Positions 47,972-59,700 of a DNA stretch of 64,000 nucleotides are shown here, piece by piece. Within the stretch, counting starts at the first letter, position 1, and each line of letters opens with the position of its first letter. The translations under genes were made by a program, and so were the position numbers. The notes under the pieces were generated by a model. It did no database searches, had not been told where the DNA came from, and saw only the letters and a program-made list of their open reading frames with translations. This DNA comes from Stentor roeselii. Its lineage: Eukaryota; Ciliophora; Heterotrichea; Heterotrichida; Stentoridae. The stretch lies in the NCBI GenBank assembly GCA_006503475.1, contig RSEH01000233.1, positions 1 to 64,000 of the forward strand, read 5' to 3'.

Positions 47972-49522
47972 TTAATTTTGGTTAAGATTTTTCTCTTTTT
48001 CATAACTTTGGATTAAAGCAGTTTGTAAATGGCCTAAACCCAGCAAGTGACTTTTTTTACGTTCGTTGATCTCTTCCATCTTTTCTTGTGAAAAATTTTT
48101 GAATTCGTCTTGCAAGTTGCAAGAAATAATCTCGTAAAAATAACTGTCGAGAGTTACGAGGAGACTTTCAGCGTCTTTAAAAACTTTTGTTAGGACTTCG
48201 AATCTTTCTTCTAACTTGTGGATTTTTTGATTTTTTATAGAAATAATCTTCTTTTTTTTCTCTGCATTTCTTTCAGAAGAACGAATTGATTTGATGAGTT
48301 TTTTTTTAATATCTTTGAAGATTCTGTTCATTTCTGCCCTGTTGGATTCTTCTTCTTCAAATTTTCCTTTAAAGGTAAAAATTTCATCATCAAGGTACCC
48401 AGATTTTTCCTGTATCAGATAATTCTGTCCTTCAAGATCCCTTATTTTTTTTTTATTCGTGAGTAAAGTGGACTGAGTACTCGTCTGAAGTTTGCTTTTC
48501 CCGCTTTGCAAGTCCTCCAAATGCCATTCAGACCCATTATCAACAACTTTTTCAACCAGGTTAAAAACGTCCATCCCGACATAGCCTTGTCCGAGTCCTC
48601 CACAGATAAGTATCTGGTCCAAATTTTTCTTATTTCTTCCAAAAGCGATTCCAGCGCCATATCTCGGCGCTGGGTAAAACCCTGCAATGAACGGGCTGGA
48701 CCAGTACAAATCAACCAGATCAAGAATAAAGATATCACAAAGCAGTTCATTATTAGAAGACTTTCCCGCAAAAACAATCATTTTCGCATTGTCAGTCACT
48801 ACAGCCGAGTGATAAGCTCGAGGACTAGGACTCTGTCCGAAGATATGTGGAAAAACAAAAGAGTTATCCGGAGGACTGATGCACGACACGTCATTCAAAC
48901 AACTTCCTCCATTAGACCCTGCGAAGATATAAACAGTATTCAAATAAGCGATCATTGAATGACCTTTCCGCCGTTCTGGAGTATTGAAAGTTTCAAGTTG
49001 TGTCCAGCAAGGCAGATGATTTTCCTTTTCAGCTGTTTTCCAGTCAACTTCATTGAAAGGGTAGCACCAGAGGTCATTCGTGACAAGGCTGGAAGGATGT
49101 GTGGCTCCTCCGAAGAGATACAAGAAGTTGCGCAGGATGCATCCTGCGCTGTTTATTCGGCCTGATGGCTTCTCTAGAGGGCCAAGCTTCACCCATTTCC
49201 CGGAAGAGATGCACAAACTGTGCATGTCGTACATCGGCTCACGCTTTGTGCCTTGACCGCCGAAGATAAACAAACGGTTTGACGATGGCTCCAACCAACT
49301 CACGTGGTAGGCCCGCTCTAGTGGAGGCTTGGAATTGTTTAAACGAGACCATTTCCCTGAGGATGAATCAAAACTTGTTGTTTCACTTGTACGGCCGGAA
49401 CTCACTCCGCCGAATAAGACGAATTCTCGAGATTTTGAATTGTATTGGAAAGAATGACCTTCTCGACTTGTGGGCAACTCGCTGCCTTGAGTTTCTAGCT
49501 TTTCCCAAAACCAAACTTGCAT
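47972..49522 (-). CDS. Kelch-repeat protein with C-terminal coiled coil
   Basis: Residues about 1-335 form kelch blades: EFVLFGGVSSGRTS, SNRLFIFGGQGTKRE, LYLFGGATHPSSL, TVYIFAGSNGGSC, MIVFAGKSSNNE, and ILICGGLGQGYVG. Each has the GG plus spaced Trp/Tyr pattern. This is a six-bladed beta-propeller, a protein-binding platform. Residues about 345-516 form a coiled coil with Lys/Glu-rich heptads. The same order is found in kelch proteins such as LZTR or tip-elongation types, but no specific function can be assigned. The start is ATG 49522; the spacer on its 5' side is long and gene-free. Confidence 0.9.
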   Translation of the reverse strand: MQVWFWEKLETQGSELPTSREGHSFQYNSKSREFVLFGGVSSGRTSETTSFDSSSGKWSRLNNSKPPLERAYHVSWLEPSSNRLFIFGGQGTKREPMYDMHSLCISSGKWVKLGPLEKPSGRINSAGCILRNFLYLFGGATHPSSLVTNDLWCYPFNEVDWKTAEKENHLPCWTQLETFNTPERRKGHSMIAYLNTVYIFAGSNGGSCLNDVSCISPPDNSFVFPHIFGQSPSPRAYHSAVVTDNAKMIVFAGKSSNNELLCDIFILDLVDLYWSSPFIAGFYPAPRYGAGIAFGRNKKNLDQILICGGLGQGYVGMDVFNLVEKVVDNGSEWHLEDLQSGKSKLQTSTQSTLLTNKKKIRDLEGQNYLIQEKSGYLDDEIFTFKGKFEEEESNRAEMNRIFKDIKKKLIKSIRSSERNAEKKKKIISIKNQKIHKLEERFEVLTKVFKDAESLLVTLDSYFYEIISCNLQDEFKNFSQEKMEEINERKKSHLLGLGHLQTALIQSYEKEKNLNQN

Positions 49523-50262
49523 TTTTTTTTTGGTTTATTTGGGAAGATTGGATTTAGGTGGAAGGTTTTTATTTTTTGATGGGTTTTGGAGATTGATGTT
49601 TGGAGATTAGTTTTAGAGTGTATAAGTTTATCTTGAAGTTTTAGATAGATTAATGAAATTTATTACATTTAATTAGAAGATCATTTCAGTATGTGATAAT
49701 ATTATCATCTTATATCTTCTTCATTGTTATCAATTTTAAGTAATCATTTATGATTTACACTGGCTTAATAAGAAAATTGTTTTTTAGCTTACTTGAAAAA
49801 ATTATATATATTGTGAATTGGTATATCATTCAATATATGCATTTATATAAGAAAGCATCTAGCACTGAATAAGATTAATATTCCTTGAATCGATAAATTG
49901 ATGTACTCAAATATTAATAATAACTAGGAATGTAGTTGGAATATTTAGTTCTTTGACTGCTTTAATTTAGCTATCCAGTTTTACCCTATAAGAAATTTGC
50001 ACTGATATAATTGGCTTGCATAGTAGAATGATTTTTTAATACAAGAAATGCAAAATTTTAGATGATAATATATTTTTAGATATTATTATGGCTTGATACA
50101 ACTTAATAATGAAACTATGATTATAGATACATACAAGTTAAAGTAAACTAGATTAATAATCGATTAAATTAAACTGTCAGTAGGCTTTTTATACCTTTTT
50201 AAAAATTAACCTGGATATGAATGAAATTAATTCAAGTAACAAATACCTGAATGTAAATTATA

Positions 50263-50343
50263 ATCTTTAATATTCAAAGAGATATTTAACTTTAAGTTTG
50301 ATTATTATCTTTAATATTCAAAGAGATATTTAACTTTAAGTTT
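50263..50343. repeat. Two-copy direct duplication, 44 bp period
   Basis: A 37 bp sequence beginning ATCTTTAATATTCAAAGAG occurs identically at 50263-50299 and 50307-50343. The intervening bases give a 44 bp period. The perfect identity points to a recent slippage or duplication event. Confidence 0.9.
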
Positions 50344-50629
50344 ATAATATACTCTAAAAATACTGAAATCAATCTTATAAATCATCTTTACCTTAGTATA
50401 TAAAAATACAATTATTCAAATAAACAAATGCAAAATCTTAGAATAGGATTCCTTTATCTAAATTAATTTGAAAAAAATACTAAATCATATTTTTGAAAGA
50501 TAGTCTACATTTTGAATAATAAATGCAGTAATATTTGATATAGTGAAGTAGACTAAAATTTAAAGGGTAAAAGTTATCGATTTATTAGTCAATTTTCCCT
50601 CTGTTCTCCTCAAAAACTCCAAAAATTTC

Positions 50630-50645
50630 CAATTTAACTATTTAA
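50630..50645 (+). promoter_or_regulatory. Shared 16-mer upstream of RNF213-like gene
   Basis: CAATTTAACTATTTAA is identical to the copy at 38384-38399 before the VAP-like gene, but here it lies about 140 bp before the ATG. Chance in AT-rich DNA is possible. Confidence 0.3.
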
Positions 50646-50784
50646 CCCGATCAACAATAGATTAAAATATTTTCAAAAATTCGGAACAATAGATCTTCAA
50701 TTCCCTAACCTTGAACAATTCTCCTAGTCTCAACCATTCTATTCCCAAAGCTAATATTCAATAGCCCCATCTAATTACTATAAA

Positions 50785-53700
50785 ATGAATGGTTTCAATA
50801 GTTCTGAAAGCCAAGCGCGATCCCCAGATCCTCATGCAGAGGAAAGGAACAAAGAAATAAGTATCTTAATGCAAGAATCCAAGAAGGTGAAAACCGACTT
50901 AGAGTCAACCTTTAATCTAGAAGTCCAACTTGAAATCATCCCTCTGATGAGTTTGGTCGCTGATATGTCTAAATTCAGTGAAAACATCCAAGCATTTTGG
51001 AGACATGTAAAGGTTTTTGACCAGATAGGACCTGTTTGGAATGTGAAGGTGTTAAATTCAGCTTTAGATTATTCGATATCTCAAAAAACTTCAGAAGAAA
51101 TGGTTTTATCGATCCAAGATTTTGTCAAGGGACGATTTTTCATAGTTAAGCAGGAAGAATATTGGATTGAAGTCAGAATGCTACTAGAAACAAGTTTAAG
51201 TTATTTTGGGCTTATTGTTATTGATTTTAACTTAGATTTTGAAATTACGATTCTTGTTTGTGCTGGAAATGAGGATAGTAAAAATATGGTAAAGCAAGAT
51301 TGTTTTCTGGAGTATCAAGGATTAGGTAAAAGACTTCTTCCTCTGGAATTGATTGGATTTGATCGTTTGGAAAGGCTGATCGTTAAAGTTGATGATTTTT
51401 TGATACCTGGGAGAATTTCTGAACATGAAATGGAAAATATTGGAAAAATAATCGATGATGATTTTAAGGTGAATCAAATGAATTTGGATTTTGAAAATGA
51501 TTTAGGAGAAAAGAATAAAATGCAAATTGATAAAGAAATTGAAAAAAATGATACAGATCCAAAAAATATTGAAAATTTAGAAAAAAAATCTGAAGAAAAT
51601 CTATTACTCAGAAATCAATTAGATGAAAAAGAAGAATATTGGTATGAGAAACAATCAGAAATTTTAGATGATAATCCGAATCGTGAGAATTTTAATTATA
51701 ATGAGATTATGAAAGACTTAAACGATAAATCAAAGCAAAATAAATCACCTGATTCTCCAAAAGAAAATAAACTACCAGTTTTATTTGAAGACTCTAAACA
51801 ACAATCGGTAGGCTTAAATTTAACTGATGATTTAAAAATATTGAAAGAAAACATAGAAAATAATAAAGAAAAATATTTGAATCTGATTAATCGAAGTGAA
51901 TACTTTGAAAGTTGGATAAGATTTATTCTCTTTTACCATAAATATGAAAAATATTGTTCAAAACACTTTGATCTGTATTCAAATTTGGATTTATTATGGA
52001 AAATATCAGTTTATGATGATTTTTTTGAGAACTTAATAAGTTTTGGAGAAGAGGATTTTTTGGTCTATTTACATAAAATTCTTATAATTGCAAAAGGATA
52101 CATCCCAGAAGATATTGAATCATTTCATGAAAAAAATCAAATAAATTATATTATGGCTCCAATAAGAATAGACAAAATAAACTTAAGACCTTTATTATCT
52201 GTATTTTACTTTGAAGAATCAATGATATCCATAACTCCAACTATTTCAATCCTTGGGTTTTGGGATGAATCGAAAAATAAAGAGCTTTTGAATAACTTCG
52301 AAAGAGATCATAAGAATATAATAAAAATTCAAGAGGTGTTTGGAAGAAAATCTACTTCACAAATGGTAATTGTTGAAAAAAATGAAAGACTTATTCCAAT
52401 CAAAAACATTTCAAGAAAATCATCTAATAGCGAAGCAATTATTCACTTTGTGGTAAATATGAGTAGATTCAAAGAAAATTCTCAGATTAACTTGGTTGAT
52501 GAGCACATTGAAGAAATCATTCCTGCATCACTAGTAATGACACAAGGGAAAAGGAGCTTATCACTTTTTAAATCTTCAATAAGGAAGAGTCAATCTTTTA
52601 AAATTCAAATTGTTGAGCCTGGATTGATGTATAATAGTAAAAAATTTGAAGCATTAGAATTTCGAAGATATACTGGGGATTATGAGTTTCTTTTTGATGT
52701 AAATTTTAACTTTAGTTGGAGCTGGAAGAACTATGAAAAAGTTACTATGGCTCAGCATTTCACTGTTTATTCCCAATATTTACTCAATTCTTCAGATCAA
52801 GAACTTTTGGATCACTTTTGTGAAAAGTTTTCTTCAGAGCTGAAAGAAAGTATTTTTAACTATGAAACAGAAAAAAATGTAATTTGCTTTATTAATGAAG
52901 CTGTTGCAATGAATGAAACACTTAATTTCCATAAGACTTATACAATTTTAGTTCTACTGTCATTTCTAAAGATTTTTCCATTCAAAAATTTTGAACTAAA
53001 CATCAGTTCGAACGTGATAAATTGTTTAATGATTCGTAAAAATGATTTAATGCAATCTTTCCGAGAAAGGCACTCTTTTCCCAATGCATTCAAAGGGCTA
53101 GTCAAATTAATTATATACAACAACCTAAAAAATAACCATTTTTATGATATACTTTATACTATAACTGATTATCGAGTACTTAAAAATATCCTGATGAATT
53201 TATTCCAAGAATATGCAGATAAAAAGCAATTTTTTACAGACTCAGATTTCCAAATTTACTTTAACTTTATCGTAAAAGTCTCTTCAAAGTTCCAATTATT
53301 ACTTACTCAAAAACTCATCTCACAATACAAAAATCTTTTAGTTATAACAACTTATTTTATTGAGAATGAAAAATTTACTTTAGAAAAAGCAGGAAAACTT
53401 AAAATTTTTATAGATGCTTTAAATAATATAGAAGTTACAAATGCTGAATTTTTAGAATTTTTAATAATTATGAACTCGAAGCAAGAATCATTTATTTTCC
53501 AAGGAGATCATATTACAAAATTTATATCAAAACATTTTAGAAATATAATTAAAATCAATCAACAAGAACTACCTATAATAAAGAAAATATTATATAATTT
53601 AGTACCTAAATATCTAGACTCATTTGATAAAAAAGCATTTGTTGAAAAAATGATAAGATTTGTTTCATTCTCAACAAGTTATGAATATATTGAAATAATA

Positions 53701-56700
53701 GGATTAAATCCTTCCTCTTTTTTCTTGAGCAGTTTGGATTCAGACTATCCTAAAGTAAATATAAACGAAAAAATTAGAAGAGCAGATAAAGAAATTATCA
53801 ATCTTTACGAACATGACCAGAGAAAAATATCTGAAGTCTTTTTTACATTGATACAAGATCTTGATTACCTAAAAATTATAAATTCTTTTTCTGAAGTAAA
53901 ATGCTCTATTTTCAAAGAAACTTACATCGAAAAATTTAAATACTTGATTTTGACAGAACCATCAGTTCGGAACTCTGTAAATAAAGAAAGAGTTAAAACT
54001 AAGGGAAAAACTGATGAAATGTTTAAAGAAATTTTTATGTGTGCTGTTCATGGATGTTGCACTTCAGAATCTGAACTTTATGAAAATTTGATTGTCAACC
54101 CATCAGAGAGTCACGCTCTGTTTAAATTCATAAAAAACTATAAAACTAATAATACTCTTGAATCATATAAAAAAATATCGAAGTTTTTAATAGACTTCTT
54201 TAATGAAATCGCTCAGCAAACAATAATATTAAGAAAATCAAAAATTTTGTATGATCATTCTGAAGATCAAAAGAATACATTTATGAATTTTGCAAAATTT
54301 ATTTTGAATAATTCAATTGAAAATGAAAAATTCATTGAAAAATACAAAATTTTACTTGAAAATTATAAAAACATTGTGACAAACCTACATAATTTAAAGA
54401 TTTTTATTTATAAGTATTTTGTAAGAGACTCAGGTTTAAATTACTATTTACAAGAATTTGAAAATTTTCTCTTTGAAGTGTGGGAAATGAAACTAGGATC
54501 TATAAATTTCAGTCAAAACCTTCAAATGATTATTGATTTCTTTTCTTCGAAACTCATCCCTTTAAATTCCCGTATTTTTATTTCACTCTTCGATGGGTTT
54601 GAAACTGATAATTTCCAACATTTCATCACCGATAATTTCAACTACATCAAAAAAATTATACAAATGATAGAAAGTGGCCAAATCCTTCAAGACGAAAAAA
54701 TGATGAAATACTTTGTTTTGATAACAGAAGAAAATGAAATAGAAAAAGAATCAAAATTACTTTCAATATTTTTCTCATCACCTGATTCATCATTCAATTT
54801 CAACCAAACAACTATGTCTATTCTTTATTTTAATAAAGTAGATCATCTCATCAAATGCATGAAAGACTCAGCAAAACTATTAGAAATCGATGAAAATCTT
54901 CTTCAGCCTGATTATCAACAATTTGATGAAAGTTTAGACAGAAACTCAAACTTTTTGAATAATTTTATAGAAAAAAATATAACATCTGAAACTTTCAAAG
55001 AAATCGAAAAACTTTATGTTTTTTTCAAATCAATCAGAGAATCTCATAAGGCAATATTTTTAGTCAACAGTTTGCAAGATGACGAGTTAAGCTTCTGGCA
55101 GGAATGTTTTCAAGCAAACAGTGAAAATAAAAGACTAACTTTAGAACTAATCCAAACATTTTCAAATGTTTGGACATTTTGCCATATTATTAAAGGATCA
55201 AAAGAAAACCTGTTAAATTATTTCCAAAAAATTTTTGATTTATTGAAAAACCCAAGATACCAAAATTTTATTGAAGAACTTTGCAGATGTGATGATAGTG
55301 TTGAGGTTTTGGAGGATTATCACAAGTCTCTGAACAATCAGGAGCAAGGAAAATTGAATAAAATAAAAAATATTGCAAATAGATCAGGATTTCGCATTTA
55401 TTCATTACATTCAAAATACGATATCAAATTATATATCCTTAAAGAAAATAATGAATATGATATGAATTTGTTAGAACTCTCTGATTTGCTTGAGTTACGT
55501 GATCGAGCTCATCTTAGTAAATATATTATTGATCAAAAGTCAGAAAGTAAAGAAATTATTCAAGATGTTGAAGTTTATGAAAAATTTATAACATTTGTTG
55601 GCACCATCACTGAATTTATTTTGATTCTTGATCAACTATCTCAATCTTTATATAGAGATCGAATCAATCTTGATATCGACTTTTATGTTGAGAGAGGAGA
55701 ATATCCTGGGTTGATTTATTACTTTGAAGCATATAAAATATTGAGAGATGCTTATTTAATGGAGTCATTTAAACCTGCTACTAAAAGAAGTTATTGGATT
55801 AATTTTCTTAGTGGCGAAAGAATTATTTTGATGGATAAGTTTATTTTTAATACAATTGATCAAAACTTACAGAAAATAAGTAGTCTTCTTTATTTTATGC
55901 AGAAGATACCACCTCCAGTTACTTACATGCAAATGGACCCTCCAAATGAAATGTCAGAGAGACTCAACATAATTGCAAGCCAAATAGAATCCTATCAATC
56001 TTTTTCCAATCCCAAAGACTTAAACTTAAGAGGAGTAGAAAAAAAAGACCTTCCTTCCGGCCATTTGATAATAATTGAAAGCAAAGAGTACTACCGAGCG
56101 ATTCTCTCAATCTACGCAATATACGAGAACTTAATTCCGACCATTGACATAATTTTCTTTTGTTACCTGTCATCAAGTTGGGAAGAGCTAAAAATGTTCA
56201 TAAGTCGATGTTTCCTAAGTCCAAAAAAGCATATTTACTCTCTTATATACCCAGAAAACCTTTCCTTAGAAAACCAGGCAAAACTCGAGTCAAAAATAAT
56301 GAAATCCTTCAAAAGTTCCAGTGAAAGATGCCTTGCAATAGTGACTTCAGACCCTCGAAGCAAAATAGTGAATAACTTGAGATATCAAATCGTAATTCCA
56401 ATCGAAAGGTTAAACTCTTACACCCTTCTTAAAAATGAGCAGATTCTTGAAATAATTCACTTAGTCGGCGCTGGCATCCACATCGTGAGTTCAGAAAAAT
56501 CAGGTCTAGGCAAATCGATGTTCATTCAAAGAGACTGCTTGAACCACAGAGCAAGTTTCAAAGAAATTGATTTATCAGGAACTTATGAAAGTTTCGATCT
56601 CGGCCAGAGCCTCGAAAGAGTTTTTTCTCCTGATCCAACAATTTACCACATTCAAGTGAGTTTCTTGTCATACCCTGACCATTTCGAGCACCTTATATTT

Positions 56701-59700
56701 TCTTTATCGATATTTAAACAACACTATTCCCAGAAGTCACTTTTTCATCTTCCAGGTAATTCAAAGCTGTACATTGAACTGGCTAACACCTTTAAAGACA
56801 GATTATCGACTTCTTTACCTTTTTTAAAACTGATGCCGAATCGAAAACATATCAAGTCCTTTGACCTGAATGATTTAGTCTTGACTCCGGACATGATTTA
56901 TGTGAGCAAGTATTTAGCCAGTTATGACTTCGGCACCATCAACTTTTCTGACTTTTCATATAAAAAAGATTCTCAAAGTACTTCACCCAACATGCAAGAA
57001 ACCAAAAACTTGCTTCAAAAGCATTTTTTAAATGGAAAAAACGAAACAAATTTCCACCAACTTCAAACTTTCATCAAGATTTTATCAAAACTTCTGCAAA
57101 ACTTCGAGCGCAGCGTTTTTTCCGCTGAGTTCATGAAAATCCAAATGGAGGAGTTTCAAGGAACTGACGGAAAAATACTATTTCAAGATATCAGGTCTTC
57201 AATGTTAGAGAGCATGATTGAAACCACCAAGGAATTCACCTCGAAATGCACTGAAGGTGTCTTTAAAGGACAGACTTCCGCGTTGAGAAGAGCTGAAAAC
57301 TCTGAAGTTGACGAAGAAGAGCAGAACCTGGCAGACTGTAGCATAAAATGGGAAAATTCTAACCATTTCATTGTTCTTTTCCTTGAAGAAGGTGACTTCC
57401 TGAGTATCTATCGTGACGGGAGCATGATTCCTGACAATATAAGAAGATTGATTCTAAGTCAAAACTTCATCGAAGAGTCAGTCTCTAAAGGTAGAATAGC
57501 GAATTTCAAAAAATCATTAAGAGACAATGTGACAGGACGAGGCCAAATCAAAGACTATTCCCAAATCCCCAGTTCTCAGCTAATCGAAGAAGTTCTTTCA
57601 TTTTACATAAAATATTCCTTGCGAAAACAAAGAGAAAACTCCGCACGTTCCTCTATCTCTTCAAAAAGAAGCTTTTTCGAAGACATAAAAAGTGAGAGAA
57701 TCTTAGAACTGGTTGAAACTGGGTATATTTTAACCCCAGACAACTTTTTAAAAATGAACTTGATCTTCCTGAGGTGCATCTCTAACTTGCCACTGATCAT
57801 CATGGGCGAGACAGGCTGCGGGAAGACCTCTCTTCTGAGGTTTTTCATAAGAGAAGTACTTCAAGAGACCCTGATAATTCTTTATATTCACTCAGGGATC
57901 ACAGTGGACCTGATAAGAACCCATCTTCAAGAAGCTAACACCCAAGCATCACAAGTCCCGACTCAGCGAGTCTGGATTTTCTTCGACGAGTTCAACACAA
58001 GTGACTTCATCGGGGTCATAGTCAACATTCTCTGTGAAAGGAAATTCGAAAACATGAACTTTTGCCAGAACTTGATTTTCGTCGGGGCTTGCAACCCTTA
58101 CCGTGTGAAGTCAGCCGTGACCTATCAGGAAAACGTGGGTATCAAGAAAAAACAGCTGGGCAAAGCCCAGCTGGTGCATTTGGTAAAGCCCTTGCCGGAC
58201 AAGGCCATTGAGTTCGTTTGGGACTTCGGGGCGTTGAAGGAGTTAGAAATCAAGGAATACGTAAAAAGCATGCTTCTCAGAGTTCAAATCTCAAAACTGG
58301 AAATGTTCGTCGAGTTGATCTGCGCAGTTCACAGATACTTTCAAGAAAAAGAAGACCTGAGCAGTGTAAGTTTGAGAGACGTTCACCGGTTCATTCAGTT
58401 ACATGAGTGGTTTTCGAACTCTATCAATAAAAGAGACTCGTTAAAGGTCGACCATCCGGTCGACCTGGAATATGAAAATTTAAAGGAAGAGCTTCAAGAG
58501 TTAAGAGATTTAAGAAATATCAGGGCAGGACTTCTCGCTTTGCTTCATTGTTACTATCTCAGGATTTCCTCCACCAAGCAACGAGAAGAGTTCTTCCAGG
58601 TGATCATTGAAATCATTCAGTTTTACATGCACCAGGCGAATCAGGACCATATCGAAAAACTGATTCGCTTTGAACAACTGGATTTCATCAGCAGAATGGT
58701 CATTCCTGAAGGAATCGCACTTAATCAAGCCTTGACTGAAAACGTTTTCGCGATTTTGCCTTGTTTAATGAACCAGATCCCGATTTTCATCTGTGGAAAA
58801 CCTGGATGTAGCAAGTCTCTCGCCATTCAAATCATTCAGTCGAGTGTGAGAGGAGAAAAAAGCACTGACGGGTATTTAAGAACTTTGCCTGAACTCAATG
58901 TTGTGTCTTTTCAAGGGTCGGACTCTTGCACGTCTGAAGGAATTGAAGAGGTTTTTAAAAAAGCTGAAAAATTGAAAAGTTATGGAAAATCTATTCTGCC
59001 TGTTGTCTTGTTTGATGAAATCGGACTTGCTGAAGTCTCGAGATATAACCCGCTTAAGGTACTTCATCGACTTTTAGAAGCTGAAAATTGCACTGTTGGG
59101 TTTATTGCCATTTCGAATTGGAGACTTGATGCTTCCAAAATGAACAGAGCGCTTTATCTTGCAAGGCCGGACCCTGAACAGGATGATTTGGAAAAAACAG
59201 CTGCTACTTTGTTTAAGTCTTTGAAAGTGACGATTGATGAGAATTATATGAAGAGTCTTGCAAACGGTTATTTTAATTTAAAGAAAATCCACGAAAAAAC
59301 TTCATTCCAAGATTTTTATGGATTAAGAGACTTTTACCACATGATAAAGTTCATCGGCAATAAACTAAAACAATCAGAGCTCCAAGAGCAAGACGAAGAA
59401 TCTTTCAAACAAATAGTCCAACATTCTCTTCTCCGTAATTTCAACGGTTTAGAATCCACAAAAACAGCGATTTCAAAAAGTTTCAAATCATTCCACCAAG
59501 AAAATCTCCAACGCCTTCCAGTTTTCACCTTAATCGAAGAAAACCTATCAGAAAAGGACTCAAGATACCTGATGATAATCTGTGCAAAAGACGTATCTCT
59601 TTACCTTCGGTCAACTCTAATAAAAGAAAAGCTTCCAAAAGTGAGGTTCATCTTAGGAAGCACTTTGGAAAACGACATCCTCGAAGAAAGCACTCGATTT

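Larger units (their letters stand above)
49523..50784. other. AT-rich spacer, no gene supported
   Basis: The spacer separates the kelch gene (minus) from the RNF213-like gene (plus). It is very AT-rich with stops in every frame and holds the 44-bp two-copy duplication at 50263-50343. On the plus strand the left edge is G/T-rich and the right edge (50590-50784) is C/A-rich and G-poor. No tRNA or pseudogene was recognised. Confidence 0.6.

Noticed and set aside
6515-50784. tRNA or rRNA genes in spacers
   Set aside because: I looked for T-loop-like GTTCRA blocks with stems and saw none that fold convincingly by eye; a tRNA scan would be decisive.
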